A stretch of 46,266 bases of DNA from an uncultured Anaerolineae bacterium (GTDB lineage: Bacteria > Chloroflexota > Anaerolineae > JACIWP01): positions 1 through 46,266 of the forward strand of contig CALIBQ010000020.1 of the NCBI GenBank assembly GCA_938049385.1, written 5' to 3'. The notes below the pieces were generated by a model. That model was not told where the DNA came from, did no database searches, and saw only the letters and a program-made list of their open reading frames with translations. The translations under genes were made by a program, and so were the position numbers. This document shows positions 16,475 through 24,500 of the stretch, piece after piece (within the stretch, counting starts at the first letter, position 1; every line of letters begins with the position of its first letter).

Positions 16475-17440
16475 CTAGACCGTTTCCCACCAACGACGGA
16501 TAGATTCTGCATCGCCGGCCTGACCAAGGATGGTCATCAGCTTGATGCGGCACTTGGTGCTGTCAATGCCATCGGAAAAGAGACAGCCGGCGGCGGCCAG
16601 GTCGCGATACGCGCCGGTGTAACCGTACTTATCATACAGCGGGCCGCGGCTCCGGCTGGAGATGACGACGGTCATGCCCTGGGCGATGGCCTGGCGGATG
16701 GGCTCCAGCCACGCCGGCGGGACATGGCCGGCGCCCGTGCCTTCGATGACCACGCCGCGTGTGCCGTTGGCGGCCAAATGCTGGAGGAGGGTCGGCGAGC
16801 TGTCCAGGCCGGCGGGCAGAATGGGCACATCTTCAGCCAGGTCTCCTGCCGGCAGGACCGGGCGGTGCGGCGGACACGCAAAGAACATAACTTGCTTGTC
16901 CACGATGCGCCCGATGGGGTCGTGGTCGGGTGAGGAAAAGGCGTTCACCGCCGCGGTATGGGATTTGGTGGCCCAGCGCGCCAAATGAATCTCATCGTTC
17001 ATGACGATCAGCGCGCCCAGGCCGGTCGCCTCATCGCATGCGGCCAGACGCACCGCCGCCGTCAGGTTTGCCAGACCGTCGTAGCCAGCCTCCGATGCGC
17101 TGCGCATGGCGCCCGTGAGCACGATGGGCACTTTCGGCTTCACCGTCATGTCCAGGTAAAAGGCGGTTTCCTCCATCGTATCGGTGCCGTGGGTAATCAC
17201 CACGCCGGCCGCTCCTTGGAGAAAGACCAGGTCCACCACCCGGGCGCGCAGGGTCTGCAGGTGGTGCTTGGTCAGGTGTGGACTGGGCAGGTTGCAGATG
17301 TCCTCAAAGGTCCAGTTCGCGATATCCCCGGGGAGGGCCTGGGTCAATTCCCTGGCGCTCAACGCCGGCAGTACGCCGGCGTCCCCCTGCTGTTTCATGG
17401 CGATAGTGCCGCCCGTAGTAAGGATGGCGATGGTCTTCAT
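16475..17440 (-). CDS. ansA: L-asparaginase
   Basis: A 321-residue cytoplasmic asparaginase hydrolysing L-asparagine to aspartate and ammonia. The two signature triads are present: TTGGTIAM with nucleophile Thr 12, and THGTDTMEE with Thr 86-Asp 87. The general-base region NDEIHLARWATKSHT is also intact. There is no signal peptide, which favours the cytoplasmic type, and no N-terminal extension of the kind found in archaeal GatD. It lies between hutH (49 bases upstream) and mre11 (32 bases downstream). Pairing with histidine ammonia-lyase suggests an amino-acid deamination pair; linkage to the repair genes may be only transcriptional. Confidence 0.93.
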   Translation of the reverse strand: MKTIAILTTGGTIAMKQQGDAGVLPALSARELTQALPGDIANWTFEDICNLPSPHLTKHHLQTLRARVVDLVFLQGAAGVVITHGTDTMEETAFYLDMTVKPKVPIVLTGAMRSASEAGYDGLANLTAAVRLAACDEATGLGALIVMNDEIHLARWATKSHTAAVNAFSSPDHDPIGRIVDKQVMFFACPPHRPVLPAGDLAEDVPILPAGLDSSPTLLQHLAANGTRGVVIEGTGAGHVPPAWLEPIRQAIAQGMTVVISSRSRGPLYDKYGYTGAYRDLAAAGCLFSDGIDSTKCRIKLMTILGQAGDAESIRRWWETV

Positions 17441-17489
17441 CGACGCGGATTTATGCCTCCTTGCATATCATATTCAGTTTAGTTGGCGC

Positions 17490-19061
17490 TTATGCATCAC
17501 CGAGCGCGCGGTTCACCTCCCGCACCAGCGTGCCATCCACAACCAACTGGTGCACCGCCTGGATATGGGGATACATCACATCGTCGTTCTCCAGGAAGGG
17601 CACGCGCTGTCGGATCAGGTCATATGCCACCGCGGTGCCGCGCCCCAACTTGGCGGACGGGCCCAGGCGTTCGCGGCGAAAATCAATGCCCTGCGCCGCG
17701 GCCAGCAGTTCCATCGCCAAGATATACTCGACATTGTCGAGAATCTGGATTGCTTTGCGAGCAGCCGCCGGCCCCATGCTGACATGGTCCTCCGTGTTGG
17801 CGGAGGTGGGGATAGTGTCCACGCTGGCGGGGTGAGCCAGGACCTTGTTCTCCGAGGCCAGGGCCGCGGCGGTGTACTGCACCAGCATGAAGCCGGAGTT
17901 CAACCCACCGTGCTTAATGAGGAACGCCGGCAGGACATTGGCATTGCTTGCCTCGTCCGTCAAGCGGGTGAGCCGGCGCTCCGACATGTTGCCCAGCTCC
18001 GCCAGTGCCACGCTCAGGTAATCCATAGCAATCGCCACCGGCTCGCCGTGGAAGTTGCCGCCGGATATCCAGCGCGGCGTGCCGTCCTCCTCGAAGAACA
18101 GCAGGGGGTTATCGGTGACGCTGTTCAGCTCGATGTTCAGCACCCAGCGGGCATACAGGATGGCATCGCGCGCCGCGCCGTGCACCTGGGGGATACAGCG
18201 CAGGGTATAGGCGTCCTGGACATTCAGCGGGTCATAGGAGCGGGTGAAGGTACTGCCCTCGATGAGCCGGCGGAAATAGGCCGCCGCCTCCACCTGGCGG
18301 GGATGGGGGCGCACCGCGTGAATGCGGGGGTCAAAGGCATCCGGCGTGCCGTGCAATGCCTCCAGAGACAGGGCGCCGGCGATATCCGCCACTTGCGCCG
18401 CGTTCTCCGCCCGCAGTGTGGCCAGGACGCCGTGCGCGCACATGAAGGCGGTGCCGTTGGTGAGCGCCAGTCCCTCCTTTGCCCCCAAATCCACCGGCTG
18501 AAGGCCGGCCCGTGCCAGCGCCTCCGCGCCCGGCAGGCGCTCGCCGGCGTACTCCGCTTCCCCCAACCCGATCAGCACCAGCGCCATATGTGCCAGCGGT
18601 GCCAGGTCGCCGCTGGCACCCAGGGACCCCTTCTCTGGGACGATGGGATGCACCCCGCGCTCCAGCATGCGCAGGAGAAGTTCGAGCGTTTGGAGCTGGA
18701 TGCCTGAATGTCCTTTGGCAAGGGTATTGGCGCGGATGAGCATCATGGCCCGCGTGAGCGGCGTGCTGATGGGTTTCCCCACCCCCACCGCATGGCTCAT
18801 GATGATATTGCGCTGAAGCTGACGTGTCTGGGCCGGCGAGATGATGCGGTCCTTGAAAGCGCCAAAACCGGTCGTGATGCCGTACACTACCTCTCCGCGT
18901 GCAATAGCCTCATCCACTGCTTGGCGGGCCCGTTCCACTTTCTGGACAGCTTGTCCGGTAAGGAGGATGGCAATCGAATTGGGGGCGGCATGCGCGACTT
19001 TGGAGACATCTTCCAGGGTCAGGTGATCACCGTCCAGATACAGCGTTTCCATAACCTCCAC
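17490..19061 (-). CDS. hutH: Histidine ammonia-lyase
   Basis: A 523-residue lyase of the aromatic-amino-acid ammonia-lyase family that turns histidine into urocanate and ammonia. The MIO cofactor forms from Ala 149-Ser 150-Gly 151 in GSLGASGDLAPLAHM. Other family blocks are seen: YGITTGFG (60-67), LTNGTAFM, GNFHGEPVAIAMD and QYTAAALASENK. The rest of the hut pathway (hutU, hutI, hutG) is not in this window. The predicted start is a GTG at 19061 with AGGAG a few bases upstream; ATG 19052 (three codons later, next to GGTGGAGG) is an alternative. It heads the long reverse-strand run that ends with herA. Confidence 0.93.
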   Translation of the reverse strand: MEVMETLYLDGDHLTLEDVSKVAHAAPNSIAILLTGQAVQKVERARQAVDEAIARGEVVYGITTGFGAFKDRIISPAQTRQLQRNIIMSHAVGVGKPISTPLTRAMMLIRANTLAKGHSGIQLQTLELLLRMLERGVHPIVPEKGSLGASGDLAPLAHMALVLIGLGEAEYAGERLPGAEALARAGLQPVDLGAKEGLALTNGTAFMCAHGVLATLRAENAAQVADIAGALSLEALHGTPDAFDPRIHAVRPHPRQVEAAAYFRRLIEGSTFTRSYDPLNVQDAYTLRCIPQVHGAARDAILYARWVLNIELNSVTDNPLLFFEEDGTPRWISGGNFHGEPVAIAMDYLSVALAELGNMSERRLTRLTDEASNANVLPAFLIKHGGLNSGFMLVQYTAAALASENKVLAHPASVDTIPTSANTEDHVSMGPAAARKAIQILDNVEYILAMELLAAAQGIDFRRERLGPSAKLGRGTAVAYDLIRQRVPFLENDDVMYPHIQAVHQLVVDGTLVREVNRALGDA

Positions 19062-19096
19062 CTTGCTCCTGTCCGCAGGGATAGATCACGAGAATG

Positions 19097-19126
19097 AGTA
19101 TACCGGATGGGGCACTTTCTGTCCAA
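19097..19126 (-). promoter_or_regulatory. Promoter of the hutH-to-herA run
   Basis: TTGGAC (complement of 19121-19126), 18 bases, then TATACT (complement of 19097-19102). It lies 35 bases before the hutH start. It is the only good promoter I see on this strand upstream of the run. Confidence 0.65.
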
Positions 19127-19205
19127 TGGAGCGCGCCGGCAGGCCCCCACAATCTTCCGCATTTTTCGCGCGTATCCCATCCTTCGATTTGCGGGTATTG
19201 GCTCA

Positions 19206-19311
19206 TCGCCTGGCAGTTGAAACTGCGCCTGTGCCTGCGAAGTCGGCCTGAGCCGACTTCGCGAAGCCTGCGCAGGCTTCGCAGTTGTTGCCGAGGCTTC
19301 AGCCGCCAGGC
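19206..19311. repeat. Composite intergenic palindrome (REP/BIME-like)
   Basis: Two perfect inverted repeats sit side by side: an 11-bp stem with a four-base loop at 19237-19262, and a 22-bp loopless palindrome at 19261-19282. GCCTGGC near 19208 and GCCAGGC near 19305 frame the set, so the whole 105 bases can fold as a branched structure. It fills the gap between the divergent hutH and hpf promoters. It differs in sequence from the REP units near 32 and 33.8 kb. Confidence 0.7.
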
Positions 19312-19318
19312 CATTTTC

Positions 19319-19345
19319 CACAGATTGTATGCTTAGCTTTTTCAA
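19319..19345 (+). repeat. Upstream element shared with the chrA promoter (copy 2)
   Basis: CACAGATTGTATGCTT followed by AGCTTTTTCAA repeats the 7601-7628 element with one base deleted and two changed after the 16-base core. It ends 18 bases before the hpf -35 box. Confidence 0.6.
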
Positions 19346-19363
19346 TGCCCTCCTTGCAAGCGG

Positions 19364-19391
19364 TTGACATTCCCACAAAATGCGCTACAAT
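19364..19391 (+). promoter_or_regulatory. Promoter of hpf
   Basis: TTGACA at 19364-19369, a 16-base spacer and TACAAT at 19386-19391, about 60 bases before the hpf start codon. Confidence 0.8.
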
Positions 19392-19459
19392 TTAACTACC
19401 TCCCCATATGGGGGAACCACGGCACCACAATCACAACACGTCCAGAAAGGAGATCACCT

Positions 19460-20017
19460 ATGCAAATGTATATCCATACCCGCAACCTGGAACTGACGGA
19501 TTGGCTGGAATCGTACGTGCAGAAGAAACTGGGCAAATTGGATCGTTATCTCCCCACGATTGAAGAAACCCGGGTCGAGCTAACCTCCGAACCGACGAAG
19601 AACTCCCAGCACAGCCAGGTGTGCGAAGTCACAGTCCGCACCAAGGGTTCCATCCTGCGGGCGGAGGAGCGCGCCGGCGACATGCGGGACGCTATTGATC
19701 GCGTGGTCGAGAAGATGTACAAGCAGATCGCCCGCTACAAGGGCAAACGCGAGCGCAACAAAGGGCGCGGGCCGGCGGAACCCATGGGTGAGACCCTACC
19801 CATTGCCATCGAGGAAGTTGAGGAGACCGAGGCACCCCAGATCGTGCGCCGCAAGCGCTTCCCCGTCGTCCCTATGGATGAACAGGAAGCCATCGAGCAA
19901 ATGGAACTGCTCGGGCACGACTTCTTCCTGTTCTATAACGTGGATACCTCGCAGATCAACGTCGTCTACCGCCGCAAGGACGGCAATTACGGTCTGCTCG
20001 AGCCAGAGGTTATGTAA
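19460..20017 (+). CDS. hpf: Long-form ribosome hibernation promoting factor
   Basis: A 185-residue protein that joins 70S ribosomes into inactive dimers in starved or stationary cells. The N-terminal S30AE domain (about 1-100) starts MYIHTRNLELTDWLESYVQKKL and carries the basic stretch KMYKQIARYKGKRERNK. After a linker, the C-terminal dimerisation domain (about 130-185) shows the conserved block EAIEQMELLGHDFFLFYN then INVVYRRKDGNYGLLEP. This two-domain length marks the long HPF form of most bacteria rather than E. coli short HPF. AAAGGAG lies eight bases before the ATG. The gene has its own promoter and terminator and is monocistronic. Confidence 0.96.
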   Translation: MQMYIHTRNLELTDWLESYVQKKLGKLDRYLPTIEETRVELTSEPTKNSQHSQVCEVTVRTKGSILRAEERAGDMRDAIDRVVEKMYKQIARYKGKRERNKGRGPAEPMGETLPIAIEEVEETEAPQIVRRKRFPVVPMDEQEAIEQMELLGHDFFLFYNVDTSQINVVYRRKDGNYGLLEPEVM

Positions 20018-20040
20018 AATTTTTGAGAGGAGACTATTCA

Positions 20041-20074
20041 GGGGCGAACGCGACTGCGCTTCGCCCCTGTTTTG
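20041..20074 (+). terminator. Intrinsic terminator of hpf
   Basis: GGGGCGAA at 20041-20048 pairs with TTCGCCCC at 20060-20067, followed by TGTTTT. It lies 24 bases past the hpf stop and 16 bases before the next start codon. Confidence 0.8.
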
Positions 20075-20089
20075 CTAACGAGGAAATCC

Positions 20090-21220
20090 ATGGGTCCCAT
20101 TTTTGACACCGCCGGCGGCATAACCTTGCTCATCATGCTGGGGGACGCCGGTTCCGCCTTTCCCGAGCAACTGCTGGGCGCGGTACGCGAGGCGGTCGCC
20201 ATGGACCTGGTCACACTGGGGCTTTCGCTCGCCGGCATCCAGCAGGTCATCGTCAGCACCAATCGCGCCTCCTTCATGGAGCGCCTGGCCACCCAGCCCG
20301 TCCAGGTCATTCCCGATGAACAGAGCGAAGGTTTTCACTTCGGCCGGCACCTCCAGCGAGTACTGCGAGCCGCCGGCATCACAGGGGACCAGCGCGTGCT
20401 CTACATGGGCGGCGGAGCCGCTCCGCTCATCACCCAGGCCAAATTCCAGATGCTGGTAGATACCCTGCGCGACAATCCTCACGCTCTGGTCACCAACAAC
20501 CTGTACTCATCCGACTTCGTGGGCTTCACCGCCGGCTGGCTGGACGAGGTAGAGCCGCCGGCACGCGACAACGATCTGGCATGGAAGCTTGCCGAAATGG
20601 GTAAGCACGAGGTATTACAGCCTCCGCGCAGTGCCGGCACCTCCTTCGACATCGACACCATTACCGACGTACTCATCCTGAAACTGTGCCGCGACCGCCT
20701 ACATCCCCATACCCGGACAGCCCTGGATGCCGTATCGCTGAATACCTCCATGATTACCAAAGTTCTGGAGGTATTGAAAGAGCCGGCCAAGACGTTACTG
20801 CTGGTGGGAAGGGTTTCAGCGGATGTGTGGCAAACACTGCGCCGGCGTGCCGCCTGTCAGGTACGCGTCATCTCCGAAGAACGCGGTATGCGTGCCAGCG
20901 GCCGGCTTTCTCGAGGAGAAGTGCGCTCCCTCGTGGGATATTACGCCGATACGCGCGGGTTCGCCGGCCTGTTTGAGTATCTCGGTCAGATTGCGGATGC
21001 GGTCATCCTGGACAGCCGGGTGTTGTTCGCCCATCTGGGGCATTGGCCATCGGATGCCGACCGCTGTTACGCGGACCTGGGACAGCCGGCGCATATCGAA
21101 GACAGCGTCATCCGGGAGCTGATCGCGGCGGCGCTTGAGGCACCGATGCCGGTGGCCATGGGGGGGCATTCCCTGCTGTCCGGTGGCCTGCTGGCCCTGC
21201 TGGAGAGCATGGGCCTTTAG
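20090..21220 (+). CDS. Predicted nucleotidyltransferase-fold (GT-A-like) protein, function unknown
   Basis: A 376-residue soluble protein not assignable to a named family. The N-terminal 200 residues look like a MobA/CofC-type nucleotidyltransferase fold: a first-strand/helix unit, QQVIVSTN, a VLYMGGGAAPLI strand, VTNNLYSSDFV, and SFDIDTITDVLIL, which resembles the closing DxDTxxD motif of CofC/MobA proteins. The usual N-terminal LAGGxSxRxGxxK loop is absent; GITLLIMLGDAG stands in its place. The C-terminal 170 residues, with VRVISEERGMRASGRLSRGE and a GGHSLLSGG tail, have no match I know. The ATG at 20090 follows AGGAAATCC. Its stop overlaps the convergent glycosyltransferase stop by four bases. 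Confidence 0.7.
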   Translation: MGPIFDTAGGITLLIMLGDAGSAFPEQLLGAVREAVAMDLVTLGLSLAGIQQVIVSTNRASFMERLATQPVQVIPDEQSEGFHFGRHLQRVLRAAGITGDQRVLYMGGGAAPLITQAKFQMLVDTLRDNPHALVTNNLYSSDFVGFTAGWLDEVEPPARDNDLAWKLAEMGKHEVLQPPRSAGTSFDIDTITDVLILKLCRDRLHPHTRTALDAVSLNTSMITKVLEVLKEPAKTLLLVGRVSADVWQTLRRRAACQVRVISEERGMRASGRLSRGEVRSLVGYYADTRGFAGLFEYLGQIADAVILDSRVLFAHLGHWPSDADRCYADLGQPAHIEDSVIRELIAAALEAPMPVAMGGHSLLSGGLLALLESMGL

Positions 21221-21972
21221 CCGGCGCGCAGGATGCGCCGCACCTCCAGCGTCGTGCGGAAGGCTGTATATGCCATCAGCAGGCTGAGCACCAGCCCGTG
21301 CCAGCCGTCGCGGTATCCCTGCCAAGTGATGTAGCGCCGGCGGAATTCCCGCAGTGGCTGGAGGAAATAGGTCCAGGGACGCGGCCGCACGCCCCGCTCC
21401 ACCTGCATGCGGGCGTCCAGCCGGGCATACTTCAACTGCTTCTCGATAAACTCCCCCCAGCTATCGTAATTATAGTGAATCAGGGGATTCTGCAGACAGC
21501 CGGCTTCGCCCTGCAGGAGCACCACCTCATGCACCACACGCTGTGGGTCGTAGCGTCCACGGTCCACCAGGAAAAGCCGAAGCTGATAGTCCGGGTACCA
21601 GCCGGCGTGCTGAATCCATTTGCCCACGATGAAGTTCCGCCGGGGCACCCACCAGCCGGCTTCCTCCCGCACCAGGACCCTGCGGATTTCCTCCGCCAGC
21701 TCCGCCGGCACCCGTTCATCCGCATCCAGGAAAAAGACCCAGGGGGTCTGCACATGCGCCAGCGCGGCGTTGCGCTGTTGGGCGAAATTCTCAAAAGGAT
21801 GCTGGAGGACCTCAGCGCCGTGCCGACGCGCCTGTTCGACCGTATCGTCGGTGCTGAAAGAATCGAACACCAGCACTGCGTCCGCCCAGGCAAGGCTTTT
21901 CAGGCACTCCGCAATATGCCGGCTCTCATTATATGTCAACACCACCCCCGTAACGCTGGGCCTTGTGCTCAT
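21217..21972 (-). CDS. Family 2 glycosyltransferase, WaaE/KdtX-like
   Basis: A 251-residue GT-A enzyme transferring a sugar from a nucleotide-sugar donor. The N-terminus VTGVVLTYNESRHIAECLKSL and the metal-binding FFLDADERVP are the usual GT2 motifs. FAQQRNAAL and YPDYQLRLF match the WaaE/KdtX-like branch, which decorates cell-surface glycans. A hydrophobic, basic C-terminus (about 225-245) could dock at the membrane. Its ATG overlaps the stop of the upstream glycosyltransferase (ATGA at 21969-21972), so the two are coupled. Donor and acceptor cannot be told from sequence. Confidence 0.9.
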   Translation of the reverse strand: MSTRPSVTGVVLTYNESRHIAECLKSLAWADAVLVFDSFSTDDTVEQARRHGAEVLQHPFENFAQQRNAALAHVQTPWVFFLDADERVPAELAEEIRRVLVREEAGWWVPRRNFIVGKWIQHAGWYPDYQLRLFLVDRGRYDPQRVVHEVVLLQGEAGCLQNPLIHYNYDSWGEFIEKQLKYARLDARMQVERGVRPRPWTYFLQPLREFRRRYITWQGYRDGWHGLVLSLLMAYTAFRTTLEVRRILRAG

Positions 21973-22982
21973 CGGAACCGCTCCGGAGGAAGATAGCTCA
22001 GCCGGCGCACCTCTTCCAGCGCGGAAACGCGCCGCATACAGCCGGCATCATCTAACCAGCCGGCCTGGCGGGCGCGCAGTGCCTCGCCAGCCAGCCGGCG
22101 CAGTCCCAGCCGCACCAGCGGCCGCACCAGGGTATTAAACAAGGGGCTGTAGTGCAGGGCGAACAGCCGGAAGCGGCTCCGCCAGAGATGCACGAACATC
22201 TCCTCGCGGAACTGCCGCGTGCTCTGCGCCTCGTGATGAATCACGCATGCGGCCGGCACGCACCACCGCTCCCACCCTTTCGCCCGCATGCGCAAGCACC
22301 AATCCACTTCCTCAGCGTAGATGAAATATCCCTCATCCAGCAGGCCGGCTTCCTGCACTGCCTCACCGCGGGCCAGCATGGCCGCGCCCAGCGGATGGCC
22401 GATGGGGAAGGGCCGGCCGGCCGCATACCAGCGCCGCGGATACCTCCCGTTCAGCCTTGACTCCACCAGCCTGTGGTGCAGAGGGAAAAAGTCGAAGAAC
22501 ACCTGCCAAAGGGTGGGAAAGGCAAAGGCAGAATGCTGGAACCGGCCGTCCGGGTAGCGCAGAGAGGGACCTAGGATGCCGGCACGCGGCAGGGCCTCTG
22601 CCGCGGCCAGCCATGTGGCCAGCGCGCCGGCCTCCAAAGTGGTGTCCGGGTTGAGCAGGAGCACAAAGCGCGGAAGGGAATCAGAAATGGTTCCCTCTCC
22701 ACCGAAGCCTAGGGCGCGCAGGGCTTGATTGTTGGCCGCCGCGAACCCCCGATTGGTCTCATTAGCAATCAGATGTACTTCTGGGAATTCCGCCCGGACC
22801 ATACCCGCGCTGCCGTCGTGCGAGGCGTTATCCACCACCCACACGGCACTGCGCAGGCCGTTCTGCCGGCCGATCTCATCCTGCACGGAGCGCAGGCACC
22901 TGCGCAGAAGCTCCCGCACGTTGAAGCTGACGACCACTACCGCCAGGTCGGGGCCGGCCAATGTCACTGCTCCCACACGCAC
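21969..22982 (-). CDS. Family 2 glycosyltransferase, rhamnosyltransferase-like
   Basis: A 337-residue GT2 enzyme of the WbbL/rhamnosyltransferase type. Motifs are VVVVSFNVRELLRRCL, WVVDNASHDGS, NRGFAAANNQAL, LLLNPDTTL (the metal-binding DxD equivalent) and FIYAEEVDWCLRMRAKGW, the acceptor-side block typical of this branch. The start is a GTG at 22982 with GGAGG about nine bases upstream; a GTG six codons later is also possible. It lies 15 bases after the lipoprotein gene and overlaps the second glycosyltransferase, forming a three-gene cell-surface operon. Confidence 0.9.
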   Translation of the reverse strand: MRVGAVTLAGPDLAVVVVSFNVRELLRRCLRSVQDEIGRQNGLRSAVWVVDNASHDGSAGMVRAEFPEVHLIANETNRGFAAANNQALRALGFGGEGTISDSLPRFVLLLNPDTTLEAGALATWLAAAEALPRAGILGPSLRYPDGRFQHSAFAFPTLWQVFFDFFPLHHRLVESRLNGRYPRRWYAAGRPFPIGHPLGAAMLARGEAVQEAGLLDEGYFIYAEEVDWCLRMRAKGWERWCVPAACVIHHEAQSTRQFREEMFVHLWRSRFRLFALHYSPLFNTLVRPLVRLGLRRLAGEALRARQAGWLDDAGCMRRVSALEEVRRLSYLPPERFR

Positions 22983-22997
22983 ACCGCGCTTCCTCCA

Positions 22998-24299
22998 TCA
23001 GAACCCGATGGAAATCTGCTGAGGGTCCACATGGTCGTTGAACGATTCGATGCGGACCTCTTCGTGGATCAGGCCGCCCCAGAAGTAAATGGGGTTGCGC
23101 GGTGGCTTATGCACGATTTGGATACTGCCGGTGATGAGTGCGCGTGCGCCCGGCATGAGGTAGCGGTATTCCTTGCCGTCAATGACGCGCACCGTCAGCA
23201 CGCTCTCGTCGCCCACCGCCCAGCGGTAGGGGTAGGGCCGGCCGGTGGAATTCGTCTCAAAATCAATGCCGAACCGCCAGACACCCGGCTCCTCATACCA
23301 CTCCAAGGTATTGAAATTCTGGTCACTGCGGTACTGCGTCCCCGGCGGAGGCCCGGAGGTGCGGATGGGCACCTTGCCGAAATTCTCCACGGTGGCGGTG
23401 AAATACAGCGTCCCGCCCAGCGGCAGGATGGTCGGCGAAAACGTCACCTCGGCATCAACGATATCGGCGCGCGGCACCCCTCCCTCCTTGATGGTCAGGG
23501 TACTCTCCACCACCACCATATTGCCGACCTTATCCTCGGCCTCGGCAACCACCTTATACGTGCCGTCGGGAGGCGGCTGTGCCTGCCGGTCCACCCCACC
23601 CTCATAATCGTAGAGATGAACCCCCACTGCGCCTGGCTTGACATCCCGCTCCTTCTCGGCCACCGGGTACTTCTGCGGCTCGGGGCTTCCCTCTGGCCCC
23701 AGCAGATAGACCACCACGTTGGCCTCTTTGGTCAGGTAATAGGTGATGGCCACGCGGTCGTCAATGCCGTCCTGGTTGGGGGTGAACTCGCGCGGGGAGA
23801 CAGAGAAATTGCGCAGTTCGGGCAAAGTGGTATCGGCATTCACGATTTCCAGCCGGCCCGATGCCACCTGCTTATGCCCCTGATCATCCACTGCCTCGAC
23901 GTACCAGGTATACATACCGTCGGGTAGGACCCGCCGGCGTACAATCTGCTGGGTATACTCGTTCTCGTACGTCGCCTCTCCTTCGATCACGCCGCCCCAA
24001 TACACCCGGTACGTGCCCGGCGATCGCCGGCGGTCCTGACGGAAGTAAAAGCGCTCTCCCTGCTGGTTCTCGAAGTAGATGGACAGGTTGGCGCTTCTCC
24101 CCAGTGAATAGGTGATGAGCGTCACGTCATCATGCCCATCCGCGTTGGGGGAAATGCGCGCCGGCGCTACGCTGACGTTGTACAGCAGTGGGCGCAGACT
24201 GCACCCGCTCAGCGAAAGCACCAGGAAAAAGGCGGCGCCGAGCAGCGCCACCAGCGCCGGCCGCAGCCAGCCTCTTTTCCCAACCCACGTGTTTGCCAT
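22998..24299 (-). CDS. Lipoprotein with FlgD-type Ig-like domains
   Basis: A 433-residue secreted lipoprotein: basic N-terminus, hydrophobic core and the lipobox LSGC with Cys 33. At least two FlgD-type Ig-like domains follow. Each opens with ISPNADGHDDVTLITYSL or FTPNQDGIDDRVAITYYL and closes with a W or Y-rich strand (PDGMYTWYVEAVDDQGH, PDGTYKVVAEAEDKVGN). A third beta domain fills 270-433. This form usually serves as a surface spacer or binding module. The ATG at 24299 is preferred, with AGGAG seven bases upstream; an ATG at 24320 would lie ahead of that site. It is the first gene of the glycosyltransferase operon. Confidence 0.82.
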   Translation of the reverse strand: MANTWVGKRGWLRPALVALLGAAFFLVLSLSGCSLRPLLYNVSVAPARISPNADGHDDVTLITYSLGRSANLSIYFENQQGERFYFRQDRRRSPGTYRVYWGGVIEGEATYENEYTQQIVRRRVLPDGMYTWYVEAVDDQGHKQVASGRLEIVNADTTLPELRNFSVSPREFTPNQDGIDDRVAITYYLTKEANVVVYLLGPEGSPEPQKYPVAEKERDVKPGAVGVHLYDYEGGVDRQAQPPPDGTYKVVAEAEDKVGNMVVVESTLTIKEGGVPRADIVDAEVTFSPTILPLGGTLYFTATVENFGKVPIRTSGPPPGTQYRSDQNFNTLEWYEEPGVWRFGIDFETNSTGRPYPYRWAVGDESVLTVRVIDGKEYRYLMPGARALITGSIQIVHKPPRNPIYFWGGLIHEEVRIESFNDHVDPQQISIGF

Positions 24300-24329
24300 G
24301 CAGTAGCTCCTGTTACCCATGTAGCACGC

Positions 24330-24358
24330 AGTTTACCCGAATCCCCAGGAAACGTCAA
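24330..24358 (-). promoter_or_regulatory. Promoter of the lipoprotein-glycosyltransferase operon
   Basis: TTGACG (complement of 24353-24358), 17 bases, TAAACT (complement of 24330-24335), ending 30 bases before the start codon at 24299. Confidence 0.65.
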
Positions 24359-24401
24359 AGCCCACCAGCACTTGCGCGCCGCATTGACCGGGATACAATA
24401 A

Positions 24402-24478
24402 GGACGATAGACCACAGACCATGGAAGATAGGCCATGGTCCATCGTCTATGGCCCATTGTCTATGGTCCATCGTCCGT
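24402..24478. repeat. Degenerate 7-bp tandem repeat array, 11 units, with mirror symmetry
   Basis: Eleven consecutive heptamers can be read, nine of them ending in AT: GGACGAT, AGACCAC, AGACCAT, GGAAGAT, AGGCCAT, GGTCCAT, CGTCTAT, GGCCCAT, TGTCTAT, GGTCCAT, CGTCCGT. The first half is roughly the reverse complement of the second, so the array can also fold back. It ends 22 bases before the M24 peptidase start. Heptamer arrays of this general kind are known from cyanobacteria. Confidence 0.75.
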
Positions 24479-24500
24479 TATCATCTCCCTGGAGGCATCT

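Noticed and set aside
16475-17440. GatD-type amidotransferase subunit instead of asparaginase
   Set aside because: GatD has an N-terminal extension and a gatE partner; neither is here, and the length and motifs fit a simple asparaginase.
24402-24478. Heptamer array as an origin iteron cluster or CRISPR
   Set aside because: The units vary too much for a single protein to bind each one, there is no dnaA or rep gene nearby, and there are no spacers.
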